DNA of 18,306 bases from Acidimicrobiia bacterium (lineage in GTDB: Bacteria > Actinomycetota > Acidimicrobiia > Acidimicrobiales > AC-14): positions 1-18,306 of the forward strand of contig JAFASB010000460.1 in the NCBI GenBank assembly GCA_019244985.1, in the 5' to 3' direction. Each line of letters begins with the position of its first letter. Positions within the stretch are counted from its first letter, which is position 1. A program made the position numbers and the translations under genes. Positions 7,112 through 14,068 of this stretch are shown here, in pieces. The notes under the pieces were generated by a model, which was not told the DNA's origin, ran no database searches, and saw nothing but the letters and a program-made list of their open reading frames with translations.

Positions 7112-7729
7112 CTAGCTGTCCAGCCCCGCCATCGCCCGGAACTCGGCCGTGCTGTTGACGTGGGGAAACGGCTCGTCGGGCACGGCGACGCCGAGGGCCT
7201 CGCACAGCGGTCCCCATCCGTCACCCGGCTGCCACTCGACGAGCCGGTCCGCCGGCGCCGTCGCCCGCACGTGGTCGTTGTGGCGCTCGAAGGCCGCCAC
7301 CGCGCTGGCTTCGTCGAGGGCGCCGTCCGCGAACCTCCGGACGATCACCTCGTTGGCCATGGCCGTCCACTCACGGGGCATCTTCTCGTCCGCCGTGCGC
7401 TGGACCTCGAAGATGGTGTTGTGGCAGCTGCGCCACCACGACGCGCCGTCGCGCGTCGAGAGCAGAATCACGGCATCGGGAAAGGCGGCCGCCTGCTCCT
7501 CCCAGAAGGCGGCCGCCGGCCAGTCGACGGCCGCGCCGTAGCCGGTGAAGAGCTCGTCCCAATCGGGCATGTCGCCCAGGGCGGCCTGGTGCCATTGGTG
7601 CACGTGGTCGGGGTGCCCGAAGACCTCGATCATGTGGTAGCAGGGCTCCCCGAGCAGGTTTTCGAGCGCCACCTTCAAGGAGTGCGTCCCGGTGCGGCCG
7701 ACCCCGGCGCCGACGACCTTCAAGCCCAT
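7112..7729 (-). CDS. Sulfotransferase family protein
   Basis: 205 residues from ATG 7729, with gggggt seven bases upstream. The N-terminus GAGVGRTGTHSLKVALENLLG is the P-loop-like 5'-phosphosulfate-binding motif of PAPS-dependent sulfotransferases, in the variant seen in the Sulfotransfer_4-type family. The later segment DAVILLSTRDGASWWRSCHNTIF supplies the conserved Arg and Ser region that binds the 3'-phosphate. WDELFTGYGAAVDWPAAAFW is the typical family core. Such enzymes transfer sulfate to small hydroxylated molecules or lipids; many bacterial members of this family have unproven substrates. The protein is of normal family length. It is followed by the hairpin at 7063-7088 and is transcribed divergently from the NTF2-like gene. 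Confidence 0.85.
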   Translation of the reverse strand: MGLKVVGAGVGRTGTHSLKVALENLLGEPCYHMIEVFGHPDHVHQWHQAALGDMPDWDELFTGYGAAVDWPAAAFWEEQAAAFPDAVILLSTRDGASWWRSCHNTIFEVQRTADEKMPREWTAMANEVIVRRFADGALDEASAVAAFERHNDHVRATAPADRLVEWQPGDGWGPLCEALGVAVPDEPFPHVNSTAEFRAMAGLDS

Positions 7730-7797
7730 CGCAACCCCCGTTCAGTGGCACGAACCCGAATTGCTGGGTATACCACTGGCTCGTAGGGGTGAGGGCA

Positions 7798-8208
7798 GTG
7801 GCAGAGAAGATGAGCATCGCGGCGGCTGTCATGGAGGGGTTCGCGGCGCGAGACGTCGACCGTCTGGTCGCGCTGTGCGCGCCTGACGCCGAGTTCCGGA
7901 CGCGAGTCGACGTCACCGGCGAGCCCGAGTTCAGCGGGCCGGAGGGCGTGCGAGCGTGGCTCGACGCCGTCGACGACAAGTACGACCTGTACGAGGTCAC
8001 CGACTGCGACTACCAGGCCGGCGCGGGCGACGCCGTCGCCGTGTCGTGCACGCTGCGTCTGCGGTTCGCCGGCGACCGCTACGGGATGGCGCGCACCGCG
8101 CACTGGGTCTTCCGCGTCGACGACGAGAGCGCCCTCGTCACCGCCTTCACCTCGTATCGCGACCGGCAGGACGCGCTGACCGCCGCCGGGATCAGCGGGG
8201 GCGCTTGA
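7798..8208 (+). CDS. NTF2-like (SnoaL-like) family protein
   Basis: 136 residues from GTG 7798, chosen because taggggtgagg lies just upstream; GTG 7789 and ATG 7810 are alternatives. The sequence has the NTF2-like pattern: helix SIAAAVMEGFAARDVDRLVALCAPDAEFRTR, then FSGPEGVRAWLDAV, then strands around DYQAGAGDAVAVSCTLRLRF and GMARTAHWVFRVDD ending SALVTAFTSYRDRQDAL. This is the wording of the nuclear transport factor 2 / SnoaL family; the ligand or reaction is unknown. Its 3' end overlaps the convergent DUF4177-like gene by 17 bases. Confidence 0.78.
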   Translation: MAEKMSIAAAVMEGFAARDVDRLVALCAPDAEFRTRVDVTGEPEFSGPEGVRAWLDAVDDKYDLYEVTDCDYQAGAGDAVAVSCTLRLRFAGDRYGMARTAHWVFRVDDESALVTAFTSYRDRQDALTAAGISGGA

Positions 8209-8434
8209 GGAGGGCGAAGAACTCCTCGGGGCGCGCGGGGTTCGGTGCGAAGCCAACCGCTTCCCATCCGATCTCGCCCATCATGTTGAGCGGCCGTAGC
8301 CCCGGGTCGTCCTCGGGCGGCTCGTCTTCGCCCCGCTTCAGCAGGCCGAGCAGGTTCGGATGCACGGGTACGAGGGCGTATTCCCACTTCTTGGCCGAGG
8401 TCCTCGGGCGTTTGGTCGTCGCCATGGGTGCCAT
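8192..8434 (-). CDS. Small DUF4177-like hypothetical protein
   Basis: 80 residues from ATG 8434 (ATG 8425 is an equal alternative; neither has a clear ribosome binding site). The pattern KKWEYALVPVHPN, then LNMMGEIGWEAVGFAPN and the C-terminal EEFFALLKRPR matches the short DUF4177 type, in which WEY, GxxGWE and a final F-LKRP strand are conserved. Function of that family is unknown. It overlaps the NTF2-like gene tail to tail and is divergent from the peroxiredoxin gene across 88 bases. Confidence 0.7.
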   Translation of the reverse strand: MAPMATTKRPRTSAKKWEYALVPVHPNLLGLLKRGEDEPPEDDPGLRPLNMMGEIGWEAVGFAPNPARPEEFFALLKRPR

Positions 8435-8522
8435 GGTGCCAGAGCCCGGTGGGGCGACGGCACGATCGGGATAGCGCGAGGGGCCTGCCTAGTCTGAGAC
8501 CCTCAACGACGAGGAGGAAGAC

Positions 8523-9179
8523 ATGGGCCTTGCGATCGGCGACACCGCGCCCGACTTCGAAGCAGAGACCACCGAGGGTCCCATCAAGTTTCACGACTGG
8601 ATCGGCGACTCGTGGGCGGTGTTGTTCTCGCATCCCAAGGACTTCACACCGATCTGCACGACCGAGCTGGGCTACATGGCCAAGATCAAGCCCGAGTTCG
8701 ACCGCCGCAACGTGAAGATCATCGGCCTCTCCGTCGATCCCATCGACAGCCATGGAAAGTGGCTCGACGACATCGAGGAGACCCAGGGCACCCGGCCCAA
8801 CTACCCGATCATCAGCGACGCGGACTACGCCGTCGCCAAGGCGTACGGGATGCTGCCGGCGAGCACGTCGGGTGATCCCACGAAGCGCACGCCCGCCGAC
8901 AACATGACGGTTCGCAACGTCTTCGTCATCGGCCCCGACAAGAAGATCAAGCTGATCCTCGTCTATCCGATGACCACCGGCCGCAACTTCGACGAGGTTC
9001 TCCGGGTCATCGACTCGCTGCAGCTGACGGCGACGCACCGAGTGGCGACGCCGGTCAACTGGAACCCGGGCGAGGACGTCGTGCTCACCGCCGCCATCTC
9101 CAACGACGAGGCCAAGGAGATCTACGGCGAGTGGAAAGAGCCGAAGCCCTACCTGCGGATCGTCCCCCAGCCCAAGTAG
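8523..9179 (+). CDS. 1-Cys peroxiredoxin (Prx6/AhpE-like thiol peroxidase)
   Basis: 218 residues; ATG 8523 with a strong aggaggaa ribosome binding site. The active-site box SHPKDFTPICTTELG places the peroxidatic Cys at residue 45, with Thr42 and Pro43; the usual family wording is HPxDFTPVCTTE. The conserved Arg lies in NMTVRNVFVIGP. The long C-terminal extension (LQLTATHRVATPVNWNPGEDVVL...) identifies the Prx6 subfamily, and no resolving Cys is present, consistent with a 1-Cys mechanism. The enzyme reduces hydrogen peroxide and organic hydroperoxides in the cytoplasm using an external thiol. The SigJ-like sigma factor gene follows 37 bases downstream in the same direction, and SigJ is linked to peroxide resistance in mycobacteria. 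Confidence 0.95.
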   Translation: MGLAIGDTAPDFEAETTEGPIKFHDWIGDSWAVLFSHPKDFTPICTTELGYMAKIKPEFDRRNVKIIGLSVDPIDSHGKWLDDIEETQGTRPNYPIISDADYAVAKAYGMLPASTSGDPTKRTPADNMTVRNVFVIGPDKKIKLILVYPMTTGRNFDEVLRVIDSLQLTATHRVATPVNWNPGEDVVLTAAISNDEAKEIYGEWKEPKPYLRIVPQPK

Positions 9180-9216
9180 CGCGTCACATCCTGGCGGCGG
9201 GATCCGTCAGGAGGGC

Positions 9217-10083
9217 ATGGACGACCAAGAGTTCCTGGCGGCGCGTTTCGACGACCACCGCGCCCATCTGAGGGCGGTGGCCTACCGGATGCTGGGGTCG
9301 CCGACCGAGGCCGACGACGCGGTTCAGGAGGCGTGGGTCCGGCTGAGCCGGACCGACGCCTCCGAGGTCGAGAACCTGGGCGGATGGCTGACCACCGTCG
9401 TCAGCCGCGTATGCCTCGACATGCTGCGCGCGCGCACGAGCCGCCGCGAGTCGCCGCTGGAAGCGCCGGCGCCGACGCCGCCGCTATCGGTCGTCGATCC
9501 CGAACGCGAGGCGGAGGTGGCCGACTCCGTCGGCCTGGCGATGCTCGTCGTCCTCGACACGCTGGCACCCGCCGAACGTCTGGCGTTCGTCCTGCACGAC
9601 ATGTTCGCCGTGCCCTTCGACGAGATCGCACCGATCGTCGGGCGCTCGCCGGAGGCGACCCGCCAGCTGGCGAGCCGCGCCCGTCGCCGCGTGCAGGGTG
9701 CGCCGGCTTCGTCGGAGGCCGACGTCGCCCGCCAGCGGGCCGTCGTCGAAGCGTTCCTGGCCGCGTCGCGCGGCGGCGATTTCGCGGCCCTGCTCGAGCT
9801 GCTCGATCCCGACATCGTCCTGCGGGCCGACGAGGCTTCGATGGCCACGGGCGCCGAGCGCGAGGTCAGCGGTGCTCGCGCCGTCGCCGAGGTCTTCTCG
9901 GGTCGGGCTCGTGCCGCCCAGCCCGCCATCATCGATGGCGGTGCCGGCCTGGCGTGGGCGCCCGGCGGCCGCGCCCGCGTGGTGTTCGCAATGACGATCT
10001 CGAACGGGAAGGTGACCGCTATCGACATGGTCGCCGACACCGAGCGCATCGGGGCGATGGAGCTCGTGCTTCTCGACGGTTGA
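9217..10083 (+). CDS. SigJ-like ECF sigma factor with C-terminal NTF2-like domain
   Basis: 288 residues; ATG 9217 preceded by aggagg. Region 2 lies at about residues 8-75 (HLRAVAYRMLGSPTEADDAVQEAWVRL, GGWLTTVVSRVCLDMLRAR) and region 4 at about 108-160 (LDTLAPAERLAFVLHDMFAVPFDEIAPIVGRSPEATRQLASRARRRV). Residues 170-285 form a SnoaL/NTF2-like domain (AFLAASRGGDFAALLELLDPDIVLRAD ... DGGAGLAWAPGGRARVVFAM). This is the SigJ/ECF41-like architecture, where the C-terminal domain modulates activity in place of a separate anti-sigma factor; no anti-sigma gene is adjacent. The NPDKL-like end motif of ECF41 is not obvious here. Close linkage to the peroxiredoxin gene suggests an oxidative-stress role (inference). 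Confidence 0.92.
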   Translation: MDDQEFLAARFDDHRAHLRAVAYRMLGSPTEADDAVQEAWVRLSRTDASEVENLGGWLTTVVSRVCLDMLRARTSRRESPLEAPAPTPPLSVVDPEREAEVADSVGLAMLVVLDTLAPAERLAFVLHDMFAVPFDEIAPIVGRSPEATRQLASRARRRVQGAPASSEADVARQRAVVEAFLAASRGGDFAALLELLDPDIVLRADEASMATGAEREVSGARAVAEVFSGRARAAQPAIIDGGAGLAWAPGGRARVVFAMTISNGKVTAIDMVADTERIGAMELVLLDG

Positions 10084-10095
10084 GCAGCCAAGCGG

Positions 10096-10584
10096 TCAGC
10101 CGCGGTTCGTCTGTAGCAGCTGGCTGATCTGCGTCGTCAGCTCGTGGATCTGTTGGGTGAGCTCGGTGTTCTTCTTCAGGAGGCTGTCGAGCGACATCGT
10201 CTCCTCGTAGTGCGTCGCGGCCAGCGCTTCGTCGCGCGCCGCGGCCCGATTCTGGCTCATCATGATGATCGGGGCCTGGAGGCCGGCCAGGGCCGACAGC
10301 ACGAGGTTCAGGGCGATGTACGGAAACGGGTCGAAGGGCTTGCCGTGCAGGGCATCGTCGATGATCACCGTGTTGAGCACCATCCACGACACGATCAGGG
10401 CGAGGAAGCTGAAGATGAACGGCCAGGAGCCGCCGAAGTGGGCGACCGAGTCGGCCACGCGCTCGCCCAACGTCCGCTGATCCAGCGAGGCGGCGATCAC
10501 CGGATGGCGGTGGTCGTGCTGGCCCGAATACGGGAACCCTCTCCGCTGCGTCGGACGCTCGGGCGCGTCGGTGCCGGGTGCCAT
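10096..10584 (-). CDS. DUF1003 membrane protein
   Basis: 162 residues. ATG 10584 is preceded by aaggagag, and the frame further upstream lacks coding character. The N-terminal 45 residues are hydrophilic. Two membrane segments follow: WPFIFSFLALIVSWMVLNTV (about residues 54-73) and PYIALNLVLSALAGLQAPII (about 88-107), separated by DDALHGKPFDPFP. The MMSQNRAAARDEALAATHYE segment after the second helix is the DUF1003 (PF06210) hallmark. The end (SLDSLLKKNTELTQQIHELTTQISQLLQ) is a coiled coil. Function of the family is unknown; it is common in actinobacteria and proteobacteria. It ends 12 bases from the sigma-factor gene and is divergent from the polytopic membrane protein gene. Confidence 0.9.
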   Translation of the reverse strand: MAPGTDAPERPTQRRGFPYSGQHDHRHPVIAASLDQRTLGERVADSVAHFGGSWPFIFSFLALIVSWMVLNTVIIDDALHGKPFDPFPYIALNLVLSALAGLQAPIIMMSQNRAAARDEALAATHYEETMSLDSLLKKNTELTQQIHELTTQISQLLQTNRG

Positions 10585-10663
10585 GTGCACTCTCCTTCGT
10601 GATTGCGCGCAAGCCTGCCATCTGACGTCACGCGGAACGGTGACTGTCGTACGCTCGGCGCTG

Positions 10664-11677
10664 GTGCGCACCGTGATCGAGGACGCTTCGGTCGGCGAGC
10701 AAACGCAGCCGCATCCCCGGCAGGCGGCGGCGATGGTGGTGTTCGGCGCGTGGATGATCACCGGCCTGTTCCTCGACGGTTGGTCGCACGTGCACCATCG
10801 ACCAGAGACGTTCTTCACACCGTGGCATGGCGTGCTCTACTCGGGGTTCCTCGCCGGGGTGTTGTGGTTCGCGCTCGACGGGCGCAGCGCTCGCGCCGAG
10901 GAGGGCCTGGTCGGCGGACGCCTCACGGCGATCGGACTCGTCGTCTTCGCGGGCGCCGCCGCCGGCGACTTCGTCTGGCACTCGGTGTTCGGCATCGAAC
11001 GCAACATCGCCGCGCTGCTCAGCCCGACACACCTGCTGCTGATGACGGGAGGCGCGTTGCTGGTGACGGCGCCGGTCCGCGATGCGTGGGCGAGGCGTTC
11101 GCCGCGCAAGTCGACATGGCGCGAGTTCTGGCCGGTGGCAGGTTCGCTGGTGCTCACCGTCGCCCTGGTGCTGTTCTTCCTGCAGTATCTGTCGCCGTTC
11201 CGGGCCCTCGTCGTGCAGCAGTCACCGAGCAGGTTCTTCGCCAACGCGACGGAGACCGCCGAGATCCGCACGATCGCGTCGGTGCTCATCACCACTGTCG
11301 TGCTGCTCGGCGCCGTGCTGTTCATCAGGCGCCGGTGGGATCCGCCGCCGGGAACATTCACCGTCCTGTTCGCCGTCCCGGCCGTCGCCATGTCGGGGCT
11401 CGATGACTTCCATCGCCTGCCGCTCGCCCTGTGCGCCATCGTCGGCGGCCTGGTCGCCGACCTGCTGGGCGAGGCAGACGTCGGCCCCCGCTGGCTGGGC
11501 ATCGGCGCCGCGGCGGCGACGTGGCTCCCGTACTTCCTGGTGTTCAAGTTCGACTACGACCTGCCCTGGACCGTCCACCTCTGGATCGGCACCGTGTTCC
11601 TGGCCGCTCTCACCGCCCTCGGCTTGAGCCTCCTCGCCGAGCCGCCACGCGTGCCGGATGGTGCGCAGTGCCGATAG
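10664..11677 (+). CDS. Polytopic integral membrane protein of unknown function
   Basis: About 337 residues. Start is uncertain: GTG codons at 10640, 10664 and 10673 all keep the first membrane helix and none has a convincing ribosome binding site. About eight hydrophobic segments are seen, including AAAMVVFGAWMITGLFLDGW, WHGVLYSGFLAGVLWFAL, TAIGLVVFAGAAAGDFVWHSVF, SLVLTVALVLFFLQYLSPF, SVLITTVVLLGAVLFI, LALCAIVGGLVADLLG, WLGIGAAAATWLPYFLVF and LWIGTVFLAALTALGLSLLA. Several His residues lie at helix ends (GWSHVHHRPE, PWHG, VWHSVFG, PTHLLLM), reminiscent of membrane metal- or haem-binding proteins, but no family is recognised. A good intrinsic terminator follows at 11724. Confidence 0.75.
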   Translation: MRTVIEDASVGEQTQPHPRQAAAMVVFGAWMITGLFLDGWSHVHHRPETFFTPWHGVLYSGFLAGVLWFALDGRSARAEEGLVGGRLTAIGLVVFAGAAAGDFVWHSVFGIERNIAALLSPTHLLLMTGGALLVTAPVRDAWARRSPRKSTWREFWPVAGSLVLTVALVLFFLQYLSPFRALVVQQSPSRFFANATETAEIRTIASVLITTVVLLGAVLFIRRRWDPPPGTFTVLFAVPAVAMSGLDDFHRLPLALCAIVGGLVADLLGEADVGPRWLGIGAAAATWLPYFLVFKFDYDLPWTVHLWIGTVFLAALTALGLSLLAEPPRVPDGAQCR

Positions 11678-11723
11678 GGGGGTGGCGAGCCGGCCTATAG
11701 GCGGGGAACAGTCGAAGGCGGGT

Positions 11724-11748
11724 CCGCAGGCCCCTGACCTGCGGTTTT
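11724..11748 (+). terminator. Intrinsic terminator after the polytopic membrane protein gene
   Basis: A 7-bp GC-rich stem, ccgcagg at 11724-11730 with cctgcgg at 11738-11744, has a seven-base loop and is followed directly by tttt. It lies 47 bases past the stop at 11677 and separates that gene from the toxin-antitoxin pair. Confidence 0.75.
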
Positions 11749-11878
11749 GTCCTTCGCGAGAGTTAGCAGTCCTCAACCAGTCCTCAGCCCGAGGGGCAAC
11801 ATCGGGTTCTGGAGGTCTCTCGGTGCCAGCGCGGCGACAGACTCGGCTCGACATTCGGGGGCCGTACACCGGCGCGCA

Positions 11879-12040
11879 GTGTCCGCTGTCGAACGGCACG
11901 AAGAGCCTGTGGTCCGGGTGTATCCCCCCGAAGAGGCGGTCAAGCGTGCCCGGCCCCTCCCGCCGCGGGACCGCCTCGTGATCAACGACGTCCCCGATGA
12001 CGAGTGGGCGGCATTTCAGGAGGCGCTGGCCGAGGCATGA
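11879..12040 (+). CDS. VapB-like antitoxin
   Basis: 53 residues if started at GTG 11879 (MSAVERHEEPVVRVYPP); the frame is open further upstream but that part lacks coding character. The C-terminal segment VINDVPDDEWAAFQEALAEA is typical of small type II antitoxins, whose acidic, tryptophan-containing C-terminus wraps the toxin. No complete ribbon-helix-helix or AbrB domain can be pointed to with confidence in so short a sequence; PVVRVYPPEEAVKRARPLPPRDRLVI may form the DNA-binding part. The stop overlaps the start of the PIN-domain gene as ATGA (12037-12040), the usual antitoxin-first, translationally coupled layout. Identification depends largely on that context. Confidence 0.7.
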   Translation: MSAVERHEEPVVRVYPPEEAVKRARPLPPRDRLVINDVPDDEWAAFQEALAEA

Positions 12041-12475
12041 CCGACGCCCGGCCTGCGGGCGTCATCCTCGACACCATGGTCGTCAGTTGGCTATTCGACG
12101 ATCGCCCAAACCCACTCGCCGATCGGTACAGGTTCTTGATTGGCACGCAGCCGGCACTCCTTGCCTTTCAGACTGTGATGGAGCTGCGCTTCGGGGCCCT
12201 CCGAGCGAAGTGGGGCGAGCTTCGGCGGCGACGCCTCGAACTCCGAATCGCCGAACTCACCATCGTTCAGCCCGACGCCGACATGATCACGGCATGCGCC
12301 GAACTACGGCGTCGTTGTGACGAGATTGGCCACGCACTGGGCAACAAACTCCACGACGGCGACCGATGGGTGGCGGCTGCCGCCGATACGCCTCCGCATT
12401 CCCCTTGTCTCTCATGATGGCCTCTTCCGCAACGCTCCCGGGTTGCAACTGATCACCGCGGCGGCCGAGCGATAA
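12037..12475 (+). pseudogene. VapC-like PIN-domain toxin, frameshifted near the 3' end
   Basis: The ATG at 12037 opens a PIN-domain protein: ILDTMVVSW with Asp12, VMELRFGAL with Glu49, and HDGDRWVAAA with Asp107/109 supply acidic residues of the ribonuclease site. As written the frame stops at 12417 after 126 residues, ending in an unnatural DTPPHSPCLS. Skipping one base in the gccgccg run at about 12379-12385 gives AIRLRIPLVSHDGLFRNAPGLQLITAAAER and a stop at 12473-12475, the normal PIN C-terminus with the last conserved Asp (HDGLF). So one extra base truncates a toxin of about 145 residues. It may be an inactivating mutation, a sequencing error or, less likely, programmed frameshifting. VapC toxins cleave tRNA or rRNA. 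Confidence 0.85.
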
Positions 12476-13186
12476 CGATTCCCGCGCGCGTTCTGGTCGG
12501 CTGTTCTGTGCGCCGGCCGACCATACGGAGCGGCAGCTCCGTCGCGGCGGAACTCCCCTCGGCGCGCTAGGCGCTTGCGAGAGTTGCTGCGCCCGGTACG
12601 GCACCTTGGAGCTACCGGTGACGCAACGGGCGGGCGGGTTCTGGGCACCCTAGGTGGCGCAGCGCTCCACGTCTGGCGCCAGAAATCGACCCGGCATGGC
12701 CGTCCTTTTGTGAGGGCCTGAGTGGGTGAGCTCTCCAAACCGGGGATGCACGTTGTTGGCGGTGCGATGCAGAGCCCTCCGGGGCCTACCGAAGTCTGGA
12801 GGGGTCGACCCTCGACCGGGTCAGCCGGGAACTCGCCCGCCTGGACGTTGCGCTTGCCATCGATCGTAAGTCAAGCTGCCGAGCAGCTCCCCGATCCGTC
12901 CGCTCAGTTGTGGAAGCGTAGAGAGCCAACGCCCGGCGCAAAGCGGGTCCCCAAGTCGCCGCACACTGCGTGCCACGCGCGCTGCGAGGTGTCCGCCACG
13001 ATTCGGCGGCGACAGAAGGCGAACTGCGACGGCAATGGAGATCCCGTGTTTCGTACGCTCCATCCGAGGCTCAATGCGAGCCAGGAAGAAGGACCCGTGA
13101 TCACCGTCCCTTTCGCCTGGCGGCGACGCCGCATCGCTGTCATTTGCAAGCCGCACCGCTGACGCCGCGGCCGACGCGGACCCACC
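12476..13186. other. Gene-poor stretch of about 710 bases
   Basis: No open frame here has a coherent protein character on either strand. Open frames exist, as expected at this GC content, but read as Arg/Pro/Ser-rich shadow translations without motifs. One short piece around 12806-12865 reads LDRVSRELARLDVALAIDRK in the third forward frame and could be a gene fragment. No transposase, inverted repeat pair or tRNA-like structure was seen. Its position next to a toxin-antitoxin pair with a broken toxin fits decayed accessory DNA. Confidence 0.5.
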
Positions 13187-13771
13187 TCAGCACGAGACGT
13201 CGACCCTGACCGCCTCGCCGCCTTGGAGCTGTGTGCCTGTGAGCGTGGCGGTCTTCTTGTCGGCGCTAATCGTCGCCGTGCCGTTGGTGATCAAGCCATT
13301 ACTGGTGCCGTTCAGATTGATAGTAAAGGCAATCACCGCGCCGGACCTGTCGTCGATGGTGGCTCCCAGGTAGTCCGGCTTCGCCTTCCCCGAGGGGTAG
13401 GCGGGGCCCGCCACGGCACCAAAGTCGATGCCGAACCCGCCGGCCTGTTCCCCGCAGGATCCGCCGGTGAGATCCCTGGTTGTCGTCCCCATTGTGACTT
13501 TGGCGGTGGCAGGTCCGCCGCAGAAGACCTGGATGATCCCGCCCTGCCCGGCCTTGTAGTCGCCGCACGCCGAGGCAACAGAGGCGGAGGTCTCTGAGGT
13601 CTGCGTCGCTTTTCCGCCCGACGCAGTCGGTGCACTCGCTCCCTTCGAAGAACTGCCACCGCAGGCCACGAAGGTCAACGCCGCGATCATTGCTGCGAGT
13701 GTCAGCGCTGCAACCGGCAGGAACTGCTGCGGAGCCCGGGCCATCGAACGGTCATGAAGTGTGATTCTCAT
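13187..13771 (-). CDS. Lipoprotein, possibly LpqH-like
   Basis: 194 residues from ATG 13771, with aaagggag just upstream. The N-terminus has a basic region, a hydrophobic core (FLPVAALTLAAMIAALTFVA) and a lipobox ending at Cys37 (FVAC), so it should be diacylated and anchored on the outer face of the membrane. A Ser/Gly/Thr-rich linker (GGSSSKGASAPTASGG) follows. The C-terminal domain has four more Cys (SACGDY, VFCGG, GGSCGE, final DVSC), allowing two disulfides. Its strand pattern, with a Cys in the middle and an ending like VRVDVSC, recalls the mycobacterial 19-kDa LpqH antigen family, but this is by eye. It is the first of a run of exported proteins on the minus strand. Confidence 0.8.
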   Translation of the reverse strand: MRITLHDRSMARAPQQFLPVAALTLAAMIAALTFVACGGSSSKGASAPTASGGKATQTSETSASVASACGDYKAGQGGIIQVFCGGPATAKVTMGTTTRDLTGGSCGEQAGGFGIDFGAVAGPAYPSGKAKPDYLGATIDDRSGAVIAFTINLNGTSNGLITNGTATISADKKTATLTGTQLQGGEAVRVDVSC

Positions 13772-14068
13772 TGCGCTCCCTTTCCCAGAGCACTTTGCCG
13801 TGTCTTCGAGAGGCGGCGTTCGAGTGGATGTGGAACAGCCCCGCCGTCCGAATGTCGGCGACCGCGTGACGGTGGGTAGGCCACATTCAACAGTCCCCTT
13901 ATCGCGATGCGTCCCTTGCCGGTGTTGGGAGTCGGACTGGCGGAGGGCCCATCCGCCTGTGAGAGCGGCCCCGGCCGCAGGCTGCGACGGCGCTTGTCGT
14001 CGCCCGGACCGCTCCGGCGGCCGCTAGTCGCCGGAGGACGGCTCGGCACCCGCGAGACCGACCGCTCG
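13772..14068. other. Intergenic region with a hairpin after the GH5 gene
   Basis: No gene seen. A perfect 8-bp stem, ctccggcg at 14012-14019 with cgccggag at 14029-14036 around a nine-base loop, begins 32 bases past the stop of the minus-strand glycoside hydrolase gene and may end its transcript, although no U-run follows. The right part must contain the lipoprotein promoter; no clear -35/-10 pair could be picked out. Confidence 0.45.

Noticed and set aside
7742..7773. Possible -35/-10 pair (tggcac, 17 bases, tatacc) before the NTF2-like gene
   Set aside because: Weak match to consensus, and in an unknown actinobacterium promoter calling by eye is not reliable.
8079..9038. 319-codon minus-strand frame opposite the peroxiredoxin gene
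   Set aside because: The peroxiredoxin on the other strand is unmistakable, and this frame has no recognisable domain.
12722..13162. 146-codon forward frame and several minus-strand frames in the gene-poor stretch
   Set aside because: Composition is not protein-like, there are no ribosome binding sites, and no motif could be found.
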